This document shows positions 1-11,776 of a DNA stretch of 64,000 bases, one piece after another. Position 1 is the stretch's first letter; each line of letters opens with the position of its first letter. The stretch lies in the NCBI GenBank assembly GCA_964023275.1, contig OZ029927.1, positions 20,636,762 through 20,700,761 of the forward strand, given 5' to 3'. The position numbers and the translations under genes are program-made. The notes under the pieces were generated by a model. The model was not told where the DNA came from. It made no database searches and worked only from the letters and a program-made list of their open reading frames with translations. The stretch is from Norana najaformis (Eukaryota > Annelida > Clitellata > Crassiclitellata > Hormogastridae).

Positions 1-85
1 CAGAAATTCTCCTCGTCGTTTTGTTAATCGTAGACGTTGTTTTCATTGTCGTCGCCGTGATAGTAGCCCTTCGAAAACGCAAACA
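1..85 (+). CDS. unit 0 transmembrane exon (5' end cut by the window)
   Basis: The end of the membrane-spanning exon of the first, partly visible copy. It reads EILLVVLLIVDVVFIVVAVI then VALRKRK and ends in phase 2 at a GTAAGC donor. The basic LRKRK is a stop-transfer signal placing what follows in the cytoplasm. Unlike the other copies it has an Asp in the middle of the hydrophobic segment, where the others have Ala. The upstream exons lie outside the window. Confidence 0.8.
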
Positions 86-614
86 GTAAGCAGTTACAAC
101 TATTGGAATTTGAGTTTTACGTATATTTTTCTAGGATTTAAACGTTTATTCAATTCTATTACGTTGTTACTGTTGTGAAGTTTTTTCACCTGAGTGGGTT
201 GCTAGGTCACCGCAGAATCCGCCTCCTTCATTCAGCTTGTTGATTGGCGTAACAGCTACAAGTATCTTGTTGCAATTGTTTACCAATCTGATAAATGCTT
301 AAATTCACACTGAACTGTCATTATTTGTAATCTTTGAGTGATGGAAAAGAACACTGAAGAATTTGAGATTTATACTATTTATTTTCAAAACAGAAACAGT
401 TTCTACAAAAAAAAACGAAAGCGAGAGTGTGAACATAAATCTGGTAATTTAACTTTTCGTTTTAACGAATGCACAAACGACATAAAATAACCGTCACTCT
501 CACACTTTATCGCTTCCTCCAATGTGGGCCCAAGTTCTTTGGGTCCACGACGGAAAAAAAACAAGAGCCTTTCTCAAAACTTGCTGCGACTTAACTATTC
601 ATGGTTTTATGAAG

Positions 615-1281
615 CGCTAGACGAAAAAAAGAATCAACATTCAAGAAGACCAAACAAGAAAGTGAACCACCGTCATCTGAACACGTAACCGTGGTTCCTC
701 ACAACGGACCTTCAGATGGTACAGTTCCGCCTAGTAACACCATCTACGTAGAAGTGGAAATGACTCAACGACCAACGCCTTCCAACAATGCCATCTACGC
801 CAGCGTGCAACCCAGTGCAGGACTGGTCGACATGGGCAAAAACGTCGACTACGCCGACCTGGACCTTTCGCAAAAAGTCCAGCAAAAGAAAAAGAGTGCT
901 GACAAAATAACCGTCTCTCTCAGTCCTATTTATTCCACGCCCTTTGAGCCACCCACTCCAGACATCTACACATTGTATGCCGAACCCTTCAAACCAGATG
1001 AACTACATACAACAACTGAACCTGTTCTCGCCAAGAACGCAGTTGCTGATGAACAGAATATTTACTCCTTGGCCAAACAAATCCCATTGCACGATCCCAA
1101 TGTGATGTATTCAACACCTAATAAGCCAAGAAAGTCACCTACACTAACGGCTAAAGGAGTTCCGGATGCTGGTTCTATCAGTCTAGAAGCGAATAAATTG
1201 AAACATCCAACAGCAACCAGAGGCATTGGTCCAAAGGATCAAAGTGCAATATATGCAGAGCCCTGCAAACTGAAAAAGTGA
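615..1281 (+). CDS. unit 0 cytoplasmic tail exon with ITIM-like and YxxP motifs
   Basis: Last exon of the unit 0 receptor, open from the acceptor to a TGA. The tail is about 220 residues, hydrophilic and rich in Pro, Lys and Tyr. Tyrosine motifs in order: IYVEV, IYASV, VDYADL (fits the ITIM pattern), IYSTP, IYTLYAEP, IYSLA, MYSTP and IYAEP. ITIMs recruit SH2 phosphatases, and YxxP is the preferred site of Crk/Nck-type SH2 domains (known for p130Cas and Dab1); the role here is inferred. The start is the AG six bases upstream of a second in-frame AG; the upstream one is needed in units 3 and 4. This is the only tail here with no lesion and four YxxP sites. Confidence 0.8.
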
Positions 1282-1389
1282 CCTTAACTCGTGTATACAA
1301 CTCAATATTTGTGTAGCCCGTCTTTGGTCACCGTCATTTGATAAGAATTCATTCAAGAACATGCTTCGACCATTACGTATGTGTGTATC

Positions 1390-1395
1390 AATAAA
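1390..1395 (+). other. candidate polyadenylation signal of unit 0
   Basis: An AATAAA about 110 bases after the unit 0 stop codon. At the same place the other units have AATACA or similar, a weaker variant. Confidence 0.4.
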
Positions 1396-2100
1396 CCTAA
1401 TATAGCGCCTTTTGGGTACCTCTCAAAAGCGCTGCACGCATGGCTATCTAACTGATGTAAATTAAATTAGTGTGTGTTAGCGTATTTTAAAAACGTTTGC
1501 TGAACAGAATCAATGCAACAGTACGTATATATAACAGACGACATTAAAGTCCAACGCAGGAGACGGCAATACGGTCTCGAATTGATGTACAGGAACGAGG
1601 AGCGTGCTTGGCATCATACTTCCACTGTTCATATATATACATATATCCAGATATACATATATATTATCAAATATCATGTTCTCGTACTTATATTCGGTTG
1701 CATGAAGTATATAATGATACTCCTGTGAGCCGTTATCAGCAGATCCCGTCATGTTATCCAAGCATCGTTAATCGAGAATATTAGATATTGGGCGAATTTG
1801 TGATGTCATGGACTTATATCTGGATACAATTAGGAAAAAATCTGTTTTCTTTGGCATCTGTTGGTGAAATCAATATCTGTAAAATTCTGAAGTTTTGCCT
1901 TAAATACATGGCCTACCACTAAATAGACTTTAGGTTACATGAACTTACAGAAATACTTTGATGTAAATGTAATGTAAACTTCCAAAATTTCTCAGCGCCA
2001 CACAAAAGCCGCGTCAGGGAGACCAGGTTAACCAACGGCGCTATATCAAATGAAATCCGCAATAGCCGGGTGATTTGGTCAGATTTTTCTAGAGATCACA

Positions 2101-2202
2101 GTAAGTTTTAAGTAAGAAAGTAAGTAAATAGGTAAAAAAGTAACTAAGTAAGTAAATAAGTCATTTGTTACAGGTAAGCAAGTAAGTAAGTAAGTAAGTA
2201 AA
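2101..2202 (+). repeat. (AAGT)n microsatellite, imperfect
   Basis: Degenerate AAGT tetranucleotide run. Related tracts lie at the same place after units 2 and 3. Confidence 0.85.
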
Positions 2203-3224
2203 GTATTTGCTAGCACGCCATTGTCCATCGGCTGAGCGAGGAATTGTTGGCGTAAACATAGTCGCTACACAAATATGCCAGATAGGCGATCACAGAAGAC
2301 AACCTTAGGAATGGGTTTGTAAAAGAATAGTCACTGAAACTCAGCTGATTGTAATGTAACCAGGTCATATCTATGGTCTGATCTGTACTCGAGAGTGGTT
2401 CATGGTGTAACGGTTAACGTAAGAGCCGAGACGAATGCGTCTCTCTTAATGGTATCTGGAATCTAATATGCCTCATCGGAATTTACGTCTGGTCTACGTG
2501 AAACCTCTATCTCGTGTCGCAAGGGACATTACTGTTCATCTCCGACAAAAACTACTGAACAGGCATATACTCAAGCATCAGTATGGACCTACATGCCGTG
2601 GTGTCCGAGTTTGCGGCTACATCATCATTGTACCATCATTGTTCGCTCATCCAAGAAACAACGAAACCACTTTAAAAACTCCACAAGAGATACTTAGCGC
2701 TTCTTCAAAAGAAAAAACTGCAGACAACTGCAGACTTCACAGCAGAAAACATCAATTAACGATACTATTATCAATAATTTTCAATAATGAGAGGATTTGG
2801 CGGATATCAAACATACACATGCAGTAAGTATTTTTTCACAAGATGTAATATCAGATAGTGTTGACCTCAACGACCCTGGCTGCCATATCTAGTGGTTAAA
2901 ACACTACATAAAATACAAGTTTTCATTTTGACACATTGAAGCAGACATAGATGGATTCTGTGCGTTTCTTCGAATTACAAGCTTGCAACATACCCTCTAT
3001 TTTGTTTTAGTTCACATTGTATCAAGCGTATTGTAACGTAAATAGCGGAAAATAAATCATCGAGAGCCAAATAAAAGTTGCATCATCCGGAACAGTTTTT
3101 TAACCGGAGCTTCATTAAAACAAATGCGAAAAATTGCTAACACGAGGTAATTATGGTGTTGGAAGTTCCATTAAAATTTACCCTTTTCACATAAAGTTTT
3201 TGTAACTCATGGTTTGGGATTGGA

Positions 3225-3475
3225 CATATACTGAGAGGTGATTGGATGGACTGGTTATGGATTAGACGCATACTGAGAGATGATTCCCTTCTGAGAGATA
3301 TCACAGAGGGATGAATGGAGGGAAAGAAAAGAAGAGGAAGATTTAGACAAATGGTTCTTGACTGGATGATGGTAGACGGATACGGTAAACTGAAGGAGGA
3401 GGCCCAGCAAAGTCAGGAATGGCGCCATAGGACGCTCGAATCCGACCGGGGGCAGAGACCTTCAAGAATGATTTT
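3225..3475 (+). mobile_element. LINE reverse-transcriptase C-terminal relic, spacer copy 0
   Basis: With stops, it reads RRILRDDSLLRDI, then GKKRRGRFRQMVLDWMM, then GYGKLKEEAQQ and EWRHRTLE. The order GKRRGRPR, a Trp block, then a Trp-Arg block is typical of the C-terminus of non-LTR retrotransposon reverse transcriptases. The same relic sits in every spacer, so the insertion predates the gene duplications. Confidence 0.65.
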
Positions 3476-3947
3476 CAGATATTGACGGATTCTGTGCGTT
3501 TCTTCGAATTACAGGCTTTCAAGATATTCTGTGTTTCGTTTAGTTCATATTGTATGCAGCCTATTGTTACTTAAATCGCAGAAATAAATTATCGAGAGTC
3601 AAATAATAGTTACATCTTCCTGGCCACTTTAGTAACCGAGCTTAATTAAATCGAATGAGTAAAACTGCTAACACGATGTAATTATAGTGTTTGAAGTTCC
3701 ATTAAAATCTATCTTTTCAAGATAAGTTTTTGGTATCTCATGGGTTGCGATTGGACACTTACTGAGAGTTGATTCGATGGATTGTTGATGGATTGGATAC
3801 ATACTAAGAGATACCATAAAAGAAAGATTGAAGGGAAAGGAAAGAAGAGGATGACTTATAGAAAAATGCTTCTAGACTGGACGATGTTGGACTGATATGG
3901 TAAACTGAAGGAGCAGGACGTCATCCGCTGCTCATGCATATGACTCT

Positions 3948-4041
3948 GCAGTTCACTCTGCATTTGACTCTGTAGATGACTATGCAGTTGACTCTGCATT
4001 TGACTCTGCAGTTGACTATGCAGTTGACTCTGCATTTGACT
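3948..4041. repeat. 12-bp minisatellite (GACTCTGCATTT type)
   Basis: About eight imperfect copies of a 12-bp unit alternating GACTCTGCATTT and GACTCTGCAGTT. Because 12 is a multiple of three it leaves an open Gln/Ser-rich frame on the minus strand, which I do not regard as a gene. The other spacers have at most one or two units here. Confidence 0.8.
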
Positions 4042-5146
4042 GTTCAGCAAACATTTTTATCCTTTCTTGAACACACTTGTTTAGATTTTTATGTATGCAA
4101 CGCTTTGCTTTGTACTAAAAATACGCTATTTTAAGTGTCTTGATAAATACATAGGCATGCATACATACATGCATACATGCATAAATACAAATATAATAAT
4201 TTCTGAGTGGCTCATGTCTATTTGAAGTTTAGTACCTGTGTAATATTAACATTAAGTTCATGTATAATGCAAATTTTTAGAAATATATCGATCAGGTCCA
4301 CGTAATAATTGTAATTTTGTTTTCATTTAGTTACTTAACAATGCAAATATTTGAACGTCTCTAATTGGACAGTAAATGCAGATGAAAACAACACTGTGCA
4401 GTGCAATTGCGGCCCAAAAGAAAAATGTATTAAGACTGTTGTCAATGAGCAAAAGGTTTCGATCGAACTTTCCGCTTTATCGATAAACCACACGCAGGGC
4501 CGATTTATAGGTAATGGACATTTTCATTAGCGCTATTGAAGGCTACCAAAATGACTGACTTGGCTAGACAAATTAATATTAGGTCTGAATTTCAACTGTC
4601 AAGATTGAAGAGGAAGACAGCTTTTGCAGACAACAGAGCAGTGTTAGCTTTCCTAGATCAGTCTGGCATAAACATAAAATCAATTAACAATAAACAGTTA
4701 TGACATAAACCTACACGACAGGAAGTTCGGCGTACTGTGCTGCCCAACTCTGATCCAATGGATAAATGGTTTAAGCGTGTTAAAGTCACGAGGCTCTATT
4801 ATCAGATCTAATGCCGGCATTTGATAACAGCGAAAGGTAATACATGCTATATGCTGCTAATCGACGCTTAACAGATAGTCGTGTCGAGACAGTGGTAATG
4901 GGCAGCATGGGGCACAAAAACCAAGTTAAACGAGGAAGTGAAATTATAGCTAAAATGTTGTATATCGCGTTATCTATGGACATGCGGGCCTATTTGCTAA
5001 AACAGTGTTGCATGTTAGACAGAAGTAGGTATCTAACCTAGTTACGTTCAAAGGACAGATACAAAAGAAGAACACTTCATGAATTCTTCATTTTGACAGT
5101 GTTCTCAATAATCGATCAGCTTCACTTAGCCCGGGAAGATCCACGA

Positions 5147-5192
5147 ATGGAGCAATTGTGGCTGCGGTTGCTACTTGTAGCCTTCCTTGCGG
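5147..5192 (+). CDS. unit 1 exon 1: signal peptide
   Basis: ATG then EQLWLRLLLVAFLA, ending in phase 1 at GGTAAAT. Exon 2 completes the leader with GLWLSLEVAQC. Of several ATGs nearby, this is the one conserved at the same place in units 2-4, and only its frame joins to exon 2. Confidence 0.8.
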
Positions 5193-8100
5193 GTAAATGA
5201 ATACAGTTTTCTGGAATTTTTATCTTTAAGAAACATTAGTAACATTAATACTTATCCTTAGAATGTAGGCCTACTATAATGCTACATGAAATCTTTGAAG
5301 CCGCAGTCGAAGAAAATAGAAGCTTTGTAGCTATTACAGGTGGTTCGTTCTGCTATTTGACTGATACATATCATTATGGTTTAATATTCCGCTAGGCTCA
5401 ATGGTCACAGAGCGAGCGTTAGAGCGACTGAAACATTCATCGGCATAGACTTAACATTGTGTGTATGACTTGAAATCCAGGAAGAAGAATTGTATTCCGG
5501 CCGATAAAGTTAATTTTGATGAAAAATGCCAACTTTTTATTCGAATTATTATTTAGGCCTTCTAGTGCTTCGTTTTTGCAACACAGAATTGCACAATTAA
5601 GAAGCCTATCGGTGCAATGGTTTGCGATTTATATGTTCTGTGATAATATTTTTTGTTCTTGCAGGATTGTGGCTTTCATTGGAAGTGGCGCAGTGCCAAA
5701 AAACACCTAAAAGAAAATACAACATATCGTTATGTTACAGAATAAGCTCTGGAAAGACTTGCTTTACGACATTTCTTTACAACAATAAACAAACAATGCG
5801 TAACACTTTCAGAAAAGCTAATGACTGGTGCAAAGCCAATGTTCCAGGCTCCTCTTTAGTCATCATCAATAGTCAAGAAGACCAAAAAACTGTCGAGGGT
5901 TTCACAGGAAGACAAACTCTGGTGAATGAGACAATCTTTATGGACGCACGAAAGCTCTCGGGAAGAAAACGCCTTGAATGGTCATGGGTAAATGGCCAGA
6001 AAATAATACCAAGAGGTAATTAAAAACTAATTTTTGTAGTTAAGCACCTCATTTACCTCACGAGGATTTCCACAATTTGGCGTCATTATAATTTACTTCT
6101 TGAATGCATTTATTCTGAGTATTTAATTATTTCTTTTTGCGAAAAACTGAGTATCTTTAGTTTCATATGGCGTTCGGTTTTTAATAATTTTATGAATAAA
6201 CTTTTTTAAAATTCGCTTATATGTTATTTCACAGTTTAAATATGCGACTATAGGTAGCGATATGAACAACTGATGTCAAAAACCGTTTCCTAAATGATTG
6301 TCGGTAGACCTACATACTTTACTAAAAATGATTTAGTGTCTTTCAGAGGTCAAGAGCAGAAACGAAAAGTTTCTTGATGCAGCTTGCGTGATATTCAAGG
6401 TTGGACAACCACTGAAATACGGTGTTGATGACATTGCGAACGCGCACCATTACATTTGCGAATATTCAGGTAAATGAGTTTTAAGTCAAACAGAACTTTT
6501 TGTTTAGCTCATTGAATGTGTTACAACTGGTAGTAAAAAATATGAGCTAGCATTACTAACATTAATCACGCGGCATGAAAATCTTATTAATAAATTAGAT
6601 AAATCTATTTACATCTCGCCAGTATATCATGAGTCCACCAGAAAAGCAGAGGTGACAGTAAAGATCCAGTCTTCAATTGTTTGCGAAGTGAGAAAAAAAT
6701 TGGAACAGTGCGCATTTATCATTAGTCGAAAGTCACTAAATATACTGTTGTGTGAGTTAACGTTGGATCTTTTAAGTATCTTTAAAAGTTTGATTAATCG
6801 CTCAATAGTGTGTATTACAAGCTCTAAGTGTAATGCTTGTAAGATGCGCTATTATGCATTTCAGGCGCAAATCATGATTTAAATGTATGGGCCAAGTGAG
6901 GCCGGGTCTGGCAAAGAGTTAGCCTACAAGGCTACACGTTATTCCACCGAATTCACTTTGCGTGCATATATACTCTTTGTAACCCTCAAATCCATCCTGC
7001 AAATGGATGAATCAAAGCGATATATCTTTAGCGGATGTCAGTTAATTTAACTGCATATATGAATACTCGTCCTTGAGCAGAGATTAGCTGTAAGTTCTAT
7101 TGTAGCCTCGAAACGAATCTTCAGCTTTCAACAAAACAACAGGTATTACGTCTTAAGTAAAAGTACTGCCACTTGGTATGAGGCCCGAAATGAATGCTTA
7201 CGATTGGGAGGAGACTTGGCTTCTCTTACGGATCTCGGAAGGATTGATGGAAGCAGCTCATGGCTGAGAGAGAACAACAGATATTATTGGATAGGACTTT
7301 ATCGAAATAAGTGGATTTGGAGTAGAACAGGTAAGTTATTTTGTCATACTGGATAATTAGCGGATACGCTACTGGACGTAAGGGATATATGTGTTCTTTA
7401 ATTTGACCGACATATGTATTTGCTCAGATGTGATTTAATTGGCTCAATGCGGAGTTTCTTTTATGTTTCGTCGTTATTTTGCTCGTTACCCCTCTCGTCT
7501 TTCTTTCTCACCTACAGCAACAGGTAAACTATTCTCAGCCAGTATATCGGTTTAAGAAGGAAGCAGTGGACGTAGATCTCTGCCTTTCTAAACCTGACGA
7601 ACTGGTAACAGATAGGCTAATATTCTATGTATTCTGTCAAATGTGTACTCGTTACACTATATAATTATTTCATTCATAATGGAACAGAAATGCAATTTTG
7701 TTTAAACATACAACTATACTTCTTGCTTTAGCATTAATGTTTTCAGTAGAACAACGAATCTCTATATAAACACTCATAAGATGTAAGCCGGTAAGGTAAC
7801 ACCACTGTAATCATATAATTTAATTATGCTTGCCAGCTTTCTCTCCATCATTCGTTTAAAGGCTTACTACCTAATTTCTTTTCAGATCTCTGTAGATGAG
7901 GGCCTAATGAAACTTAGAAACAGACTACACCTATAACAACAATTAAAACCAAAACAGTATTAAACAGTAGGCATTCGAAGACGATATTCAAAGAACTGCT
8001 TGTTTTTGTGTTATTAGGAGCTGCAATCACTTATACAAATTGGGCAGGTGGTTATCCCGATGATACTTCTGACAAACAATGTGTCTGCCTTAATTCGAAA

Positions 8101-11100
8101 TGCAGCAAAGATAACAACGGACACATATGTAAAACAGAGGATGACCGCAAATGGTGGGCTTGCAACTGCAACAACAGTTACGCCTTTGTCTGCCAAACAG
8201 GTGATTCTACAGAATAATTATATCTTACTATTTGCTCTTTGCAACTGAGTCTACGGTACAGACTCAAATTGTATGTCTCAAAACTCTGTGTAAATGTAAA
8301 GGCATGTGTTCATTTGTTCATATACGTATGTATGTACGCATGTAAGTATGCATATATGTATGGATACATGCATGTATGCATGCATGTATGTATGTGTATG
8401 TATGTGTATGTGTGTGAGGATGCAAGTATGTATGTATGTATGAATGTATGTATGTATGTATGTATGCATTCATATATGAATGTATGTATGTATGCATGTA
8501 TGTACCCAGTTATTTGTATAGCGGCGTTAAAGAACTTTTCAAAGGTGCTTAATTACTTAAGAAATAGATTGTCTGATAAAAATATTAATTAATATACCGG
8601 AAGCTTTCCAATTCGAGGTACATTTGCACATAGAATATTCTGGCAAATTTACGATACACTTCAAAGCCTGTTCTGGTCTTAGTTTGATCTCCTAAGTTAG
8701 CAACCCATCTAAAGAAGTTTTAATATCTTCTATATTTTGCCAAGTTAATAGCACAGAAGCACTTTAATAAGACACCGCAAGTGTTAAGCTTTATGTTTTT
8801 GAAAGTAAAGTAACCGCTGGTTTATCATTATCATGTATTAGCAATAGCATTAGCAGACATAAACTGTCTGTTGTCAGAAAAGTTTCATTGTCGCATGCCA
8901 CAGGATAGTTTTGTCTAATTAGGCCTACTTCGAAAGACTACAATAATGTCTGGCTGTCGGCCAAAAATTCTGTGCTTTACTACTACACAACTGGTATCTA
9001 AGAATGCTCAGGTTACATTAGTGTGTACAATTTCCAGACATTAGTTTCAACTATGAAAGCATGATCTTCCAGTTCGATTGAATGAATTCTGGCCTGAGCG
9101 CAAATACAACAATAGCAGTCACGTGACTGTAGTCTTATCCCATTGAATTGCCTATCTTATGATAAACCGCTCAGCGCTCGTGTAAGACAATATCGCCAAA
9201 CGTTTTCTTGTGACAAAAGGCGACCTACAGCTCTGATATGAATAGTTTAATGGGCATTTGTCTTAAATGAATAATCCAGTACACTGTCACTTGAGTGGTA
9301 ACATTTAAAGATCTAACTATCTGCTAGGTGATAGAAAATCGTATTTTGCAGCGATGTCGTCACCGACTTCAACAGCTTTCACGTCCAGTGCCTCCCTTTC
9401 TATTCATACAACTACCACATCCAATCGTTCAACATCATCATCATCTACTAATACTTTTATTAGTACTATTACTGGTACCACTATTCCCAATGCGCCTCCC
9501 ACTACTCGCACTACCACTTCCACTTCCTCTACTTCTATCACTACTACAACCGCCACCACTTCCACTCCCTCTCCTACTACCACTACTAAAATCAGCACTA
9601 CTCCCACTTCCACTTCCATTTCCACTCGTACAACTAGAACTACCAAGACTACTACAACACCTACAACTACCAAGACCACTATAACCCCTATAAATGACAA
9701 GACGGCTTCAGCCACTTTTACGACTCCTAAATCATCAACAAATTCGTCTGAGGTTCAAACAACTGGTTTTGCGCAGGAGGCGTCATATTCAAAAGGTATT
9801 GGATGAATACTGAAATTCTTACTCTTTTCTAGTCGCTTATGTTATTATTATTTTATAAACCGGGGAACTAACTCCCAATATCTAAGATCGTGGCAATAAG
9901 TTTCTACATATCATCGAAACCAAAGGATCAGTTATTCTGATCGCTTCGATAAAACTATAATTCCACATACAACAAGACAAAGCTTCGGAAATGTTTTTAT
10001 CGAGGCGTGTGAACAAGTGTATCCTGTGCAATTAGGAATTCTTTGTCGAGCTGTGCAAGGCTATTTATGCCGTTGATGGATTGCTTTTGTAAAAATTTAT
10101 TCTTCGGTCAAATGATCCTCCATTCATTTGATTGGACTGCAAGGTGAATTAAAATAACAGTGAAAACTTTTCTGTTACAACATTCTTCCTCTGCATTACC
10201 CTCCATTACTTTTTTTAACTGTATAGTTCTGTCCAATCAATTGTGAATTTGCAATCTGATTTTGCTAAGAAGCAACCACCGTTGGGCATTATGTTAACGG
10301 AATTATAAATGTTTCCGGATTAGATTAGAATAGATTAACAGTCGTATTTTATGTGGTAATGAGAAAATTCTTAAGGAGCTATATAAATGTTATTGTATTG
10401 TATATTATTTTATGACATTGTAATGCATGACATTGCATTGTATTGTTTTATATTCTATTGTAGACCATCGCATTGCGCCACATTAACTCATAACTACACT
10501 AAGCTACAGCAAGCCACAAAATGCACAAGGCTACACCCACTCTGCACTAAATAAACATATGGTCGGCTACGTTGCATTTTACTTTCTACTACACTGCACG
10601 GCATTACAAAAGAATTGTTTCAATTGTTTCTGTAGGACTATTCGACTCGTTCACCATAAAAGAAATTCTCGTCATCGTTTTGTTATTCGTCGCAGTTGTT
10701 TTCTTTGTCTTCGCCGTAATAGTGGTCCTCCGAAAGCGCAGAAAGTAAGTAGTTACAATTGCTGGAATACGTAGTTTACGCTGAGTTTTCTAGGATTTAA
10801 ACGGTTACTGAATTAAGAACAGTGGTCCTTGTTTCAGTGTTTGCCGGGGGCCAAATCTTACTCACTTATTACTTAGTCCTTCGTGTGCTGTTCTGCACAT
10901 CGGCAACGCAGGTTCTGTGATGTTCTGTTGTAAGACTTTCTACCTGATTGGGTTGCAAGCTCACTACAGAATCAGCCTTTTTTTATCCTTGGCTTAGGAC
11001 AGCCTGGAGCTCTCCATTGAAGCTAGTAACTTGAATCAGCATGCGGCTTATAGCGCAGAGAAGCACCAGCAGCTAAAATTATCTTGTTGCAATTTTTACC

Positions 11101-11776
11101 AATCTGATAAATGGTCTAAATTGTTGTGAACAGTCTTTGTTTGTTTAAACTTTGAACGAGGGAAATGACCATTGAAAGAATTGTGAATTAATACTCTTTA
11201 TGTTTCTACAAATCGACAAAATTGCCTTTTCGCTAAATTGTCAAATCCAGCGAAAGCGAACCTGTAAATACAAAACTAGTAGCATAGGGATTCGATTTGT
11301 ATGATGTACGAATACACGATTAACCGTAACTGAGGTACACTCGCTCCCTTATGTGGGTGCACGTTCTTTAGGCCCATAGTGGAAAGAAATGCATGCCTTT
11401 CTCACGACGTGCTGCGACTTTATTATTCATGCTTTTATGTAGCGCTAGAGCGAATGAAGAATCAAACTTGAAGAAGACTAAGCAAGAAAATGAATCAGCC
11501 TCCTCTGCTTACGGAACCGTGGTTCCTCGCAAAGGACCGTCAGATGGTACTGTTCCGCCTAGCAACACCACCTACCTCGAGGTGGAAATGACCCAGCGAT
11601 CAACGCCTTCCAACAGTACCATCTACGCCACCATTCAACCCACGGGCGAAGCGGTTGACTTGGGCAAAAACGTCGTCTACGCCGATTTAGATTTTCCACC
11701 AAAGGTCCATCAAAAGCCAAAGAGTGCTGACAAAATAAATGCATGTCTCAGTTCCATTTATTCCACTCCTTACTAG
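5147..11776 (+). CDS. unit 1: two-CTLD, mucin-stalk transmembrane receptor with shortened tail
   Basis: Spliced gene with exons 5147-5192, 5665-6015, 6347-6469, 7106-7330, 8018-8200, 9328-9795, 10636-10744 and 11443-11776; all introns are GT-AG. The joined frame is 613 codons including the stop. It predicts a type I membrane protein: signal peptide, two C-type-lectin-like domains, a Thr/Ser-rich stalk, one membrane helix and a short tail. The ectodomain is the only complete one in the array. A TAG replaces GAG in the tail and a one-base insertion follows, so the tail ends after IYVEV-like, ATI-like, VVYADL and IYSTP sites. Neither CTLD shows EPN, QPD or WND sugar-binding residues, so a protein ligand is more likely (inference). 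It is flanked by sister copies in the same direction. The family was not recognised from named genes. Confidence 0.8.
5665..6015 (+). CDS. unit 1 exon 2: first half of CTLD1
   Basis: Acceptor TTCTTGCAG. Begins with the end of the leader (LWLSLEVAQC), then the lectin fold: SLCYR, KTCFTTF, FRKANDWCK, SSLVIINSQED and WSWVNGQ. The usual WIGL is replaced by ETIFMDARKL. Phase 1 at both ends. Confidence 0.8.
6347..6469 (+). CDS. unit 1 exon 3: second half of CTLD1
   Basis: 123 bases, the same length in all four units. Reads ACVIFKVGQPLKYG and closes with HHYICEYS, the conserved last strand and cysteine of a CTLD. No Ca-binding WND motif. Confidence 0.75.
7106..7330 (+). CDS. unit 1 exon 4: first half of CTLD2
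   Basis: The acceptor is TTGTAG at 7101-7105; later AGs give an immediate stop. Reads NNRYYVLSKSTATWYEARNE, then CLRLGGDLASLTDL, then YYWIGLYRNKWIWS: a clear CTLD with W..A...C...GG.LAS and WIGL. It is absent from units 2 and 4. Confidence 0.8.
8018..8200 (+). CDS. unit 1 exon 5: second half of CTLD2
   Basis: Reads ITYTNWAGGYPDD, CVCLNSKCS, KWWACNCNN and YAFVCQT, matching the NW..G.P, WxC and FVC landmarks of a CTLD. It has four cysteines more than a minimal domain. Confidence 0.8.
8306..8510 (+). repeat. (ATGT)n microsatellite in the unit 1 stalk intron
   Basis: Imperfect ATGT run with ATGC variants, ending in a TATAGCGGCG hairpin motif. The same intron has it in units 3 and 4. Confidence 0.9.
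9328..9795 (+). CDS. unit 1 exon 6: Thr/Ser-rich mucin-like stalk
   Basis: 156 residues, mostly Thr with Ser and Pro: a likely O-glycosylated rod holding the lectin domains off the membrane. The acceptor is CTGCTAG at 9321-9327, in frame with phase 1; a second candidate, TTTTGCAG, ends at 9351 and also keeps the frame. This is the longest stalk of the four copies. It ends with the conserved block TPKSSTNSSEVQTTGFAQEA. Confidence 0.75.
10386..10466 (+). repeat. (TATTG)n pentanucleotide tract
   Basis: Loose TATTG/CATTG repeats upstream of the transmembrane exon. The same tract occurs in units 2, 3 and 4 near 19795, 31145 and 41580. Confidence 0.7.
10636..10744 (+). CDS. unit 1 exon 7: transmembrane segment
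   Basis: Reads GLFDSFTIKE, then the helix ILVIVLLFVAVVFFVFAVIV, then VLRKRRK. Phase 1 in, phase 2 out at AA|GTAAGTAG. Confidence 0.85.
11443..11776 (+). CDS. unit 1 exon 8: cytoplasmic tail, truncated
   Basis: Open to a TAG at 11774-11776 where unit 0 has GAG. Keeps the ITIM-like VVYADLDF and IYSTP, and loses every later tyrosine. Confidence 0.75.

Larger units (their letters stand above)
1396..5146. other. spacer between unit 0 and unit 1
   Basis: No gene seen. It is homologous along its length to the other inter-unit spacers. In order it holds a TATAGCGCC hairpin motif near 1403, an (AAGT)n tract, a LINE relic, a 12-bp minisatellite, and a block ahead of the next start codon that carries the conserved GGTAATGGACATTTT sequence. 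Short open frames in it are not conserved between spacers. Confidence 0.7.

Noticed and set aside
691..1281. A classical ITAM in the tails (two YxxL/I spaced by 6-8 residues)
   Set aside because: The YASV and YADL tyrosines are about 18 residues apart and the other sites are YxxP, so the ITAM spacing is not met.
2468..2827. Open frame of 119 codons in the first spacer
   Set aside because: Not conserved in the homologous positions of the other spacers (broken near 13339, 22729 and 33872) and has no known domain.
9404..9715. Minus-strand open frame rich in Val and Glu across the stalk exon
   Set aside because: Antisense shadow of the Thr-codon-rich stalk exon.
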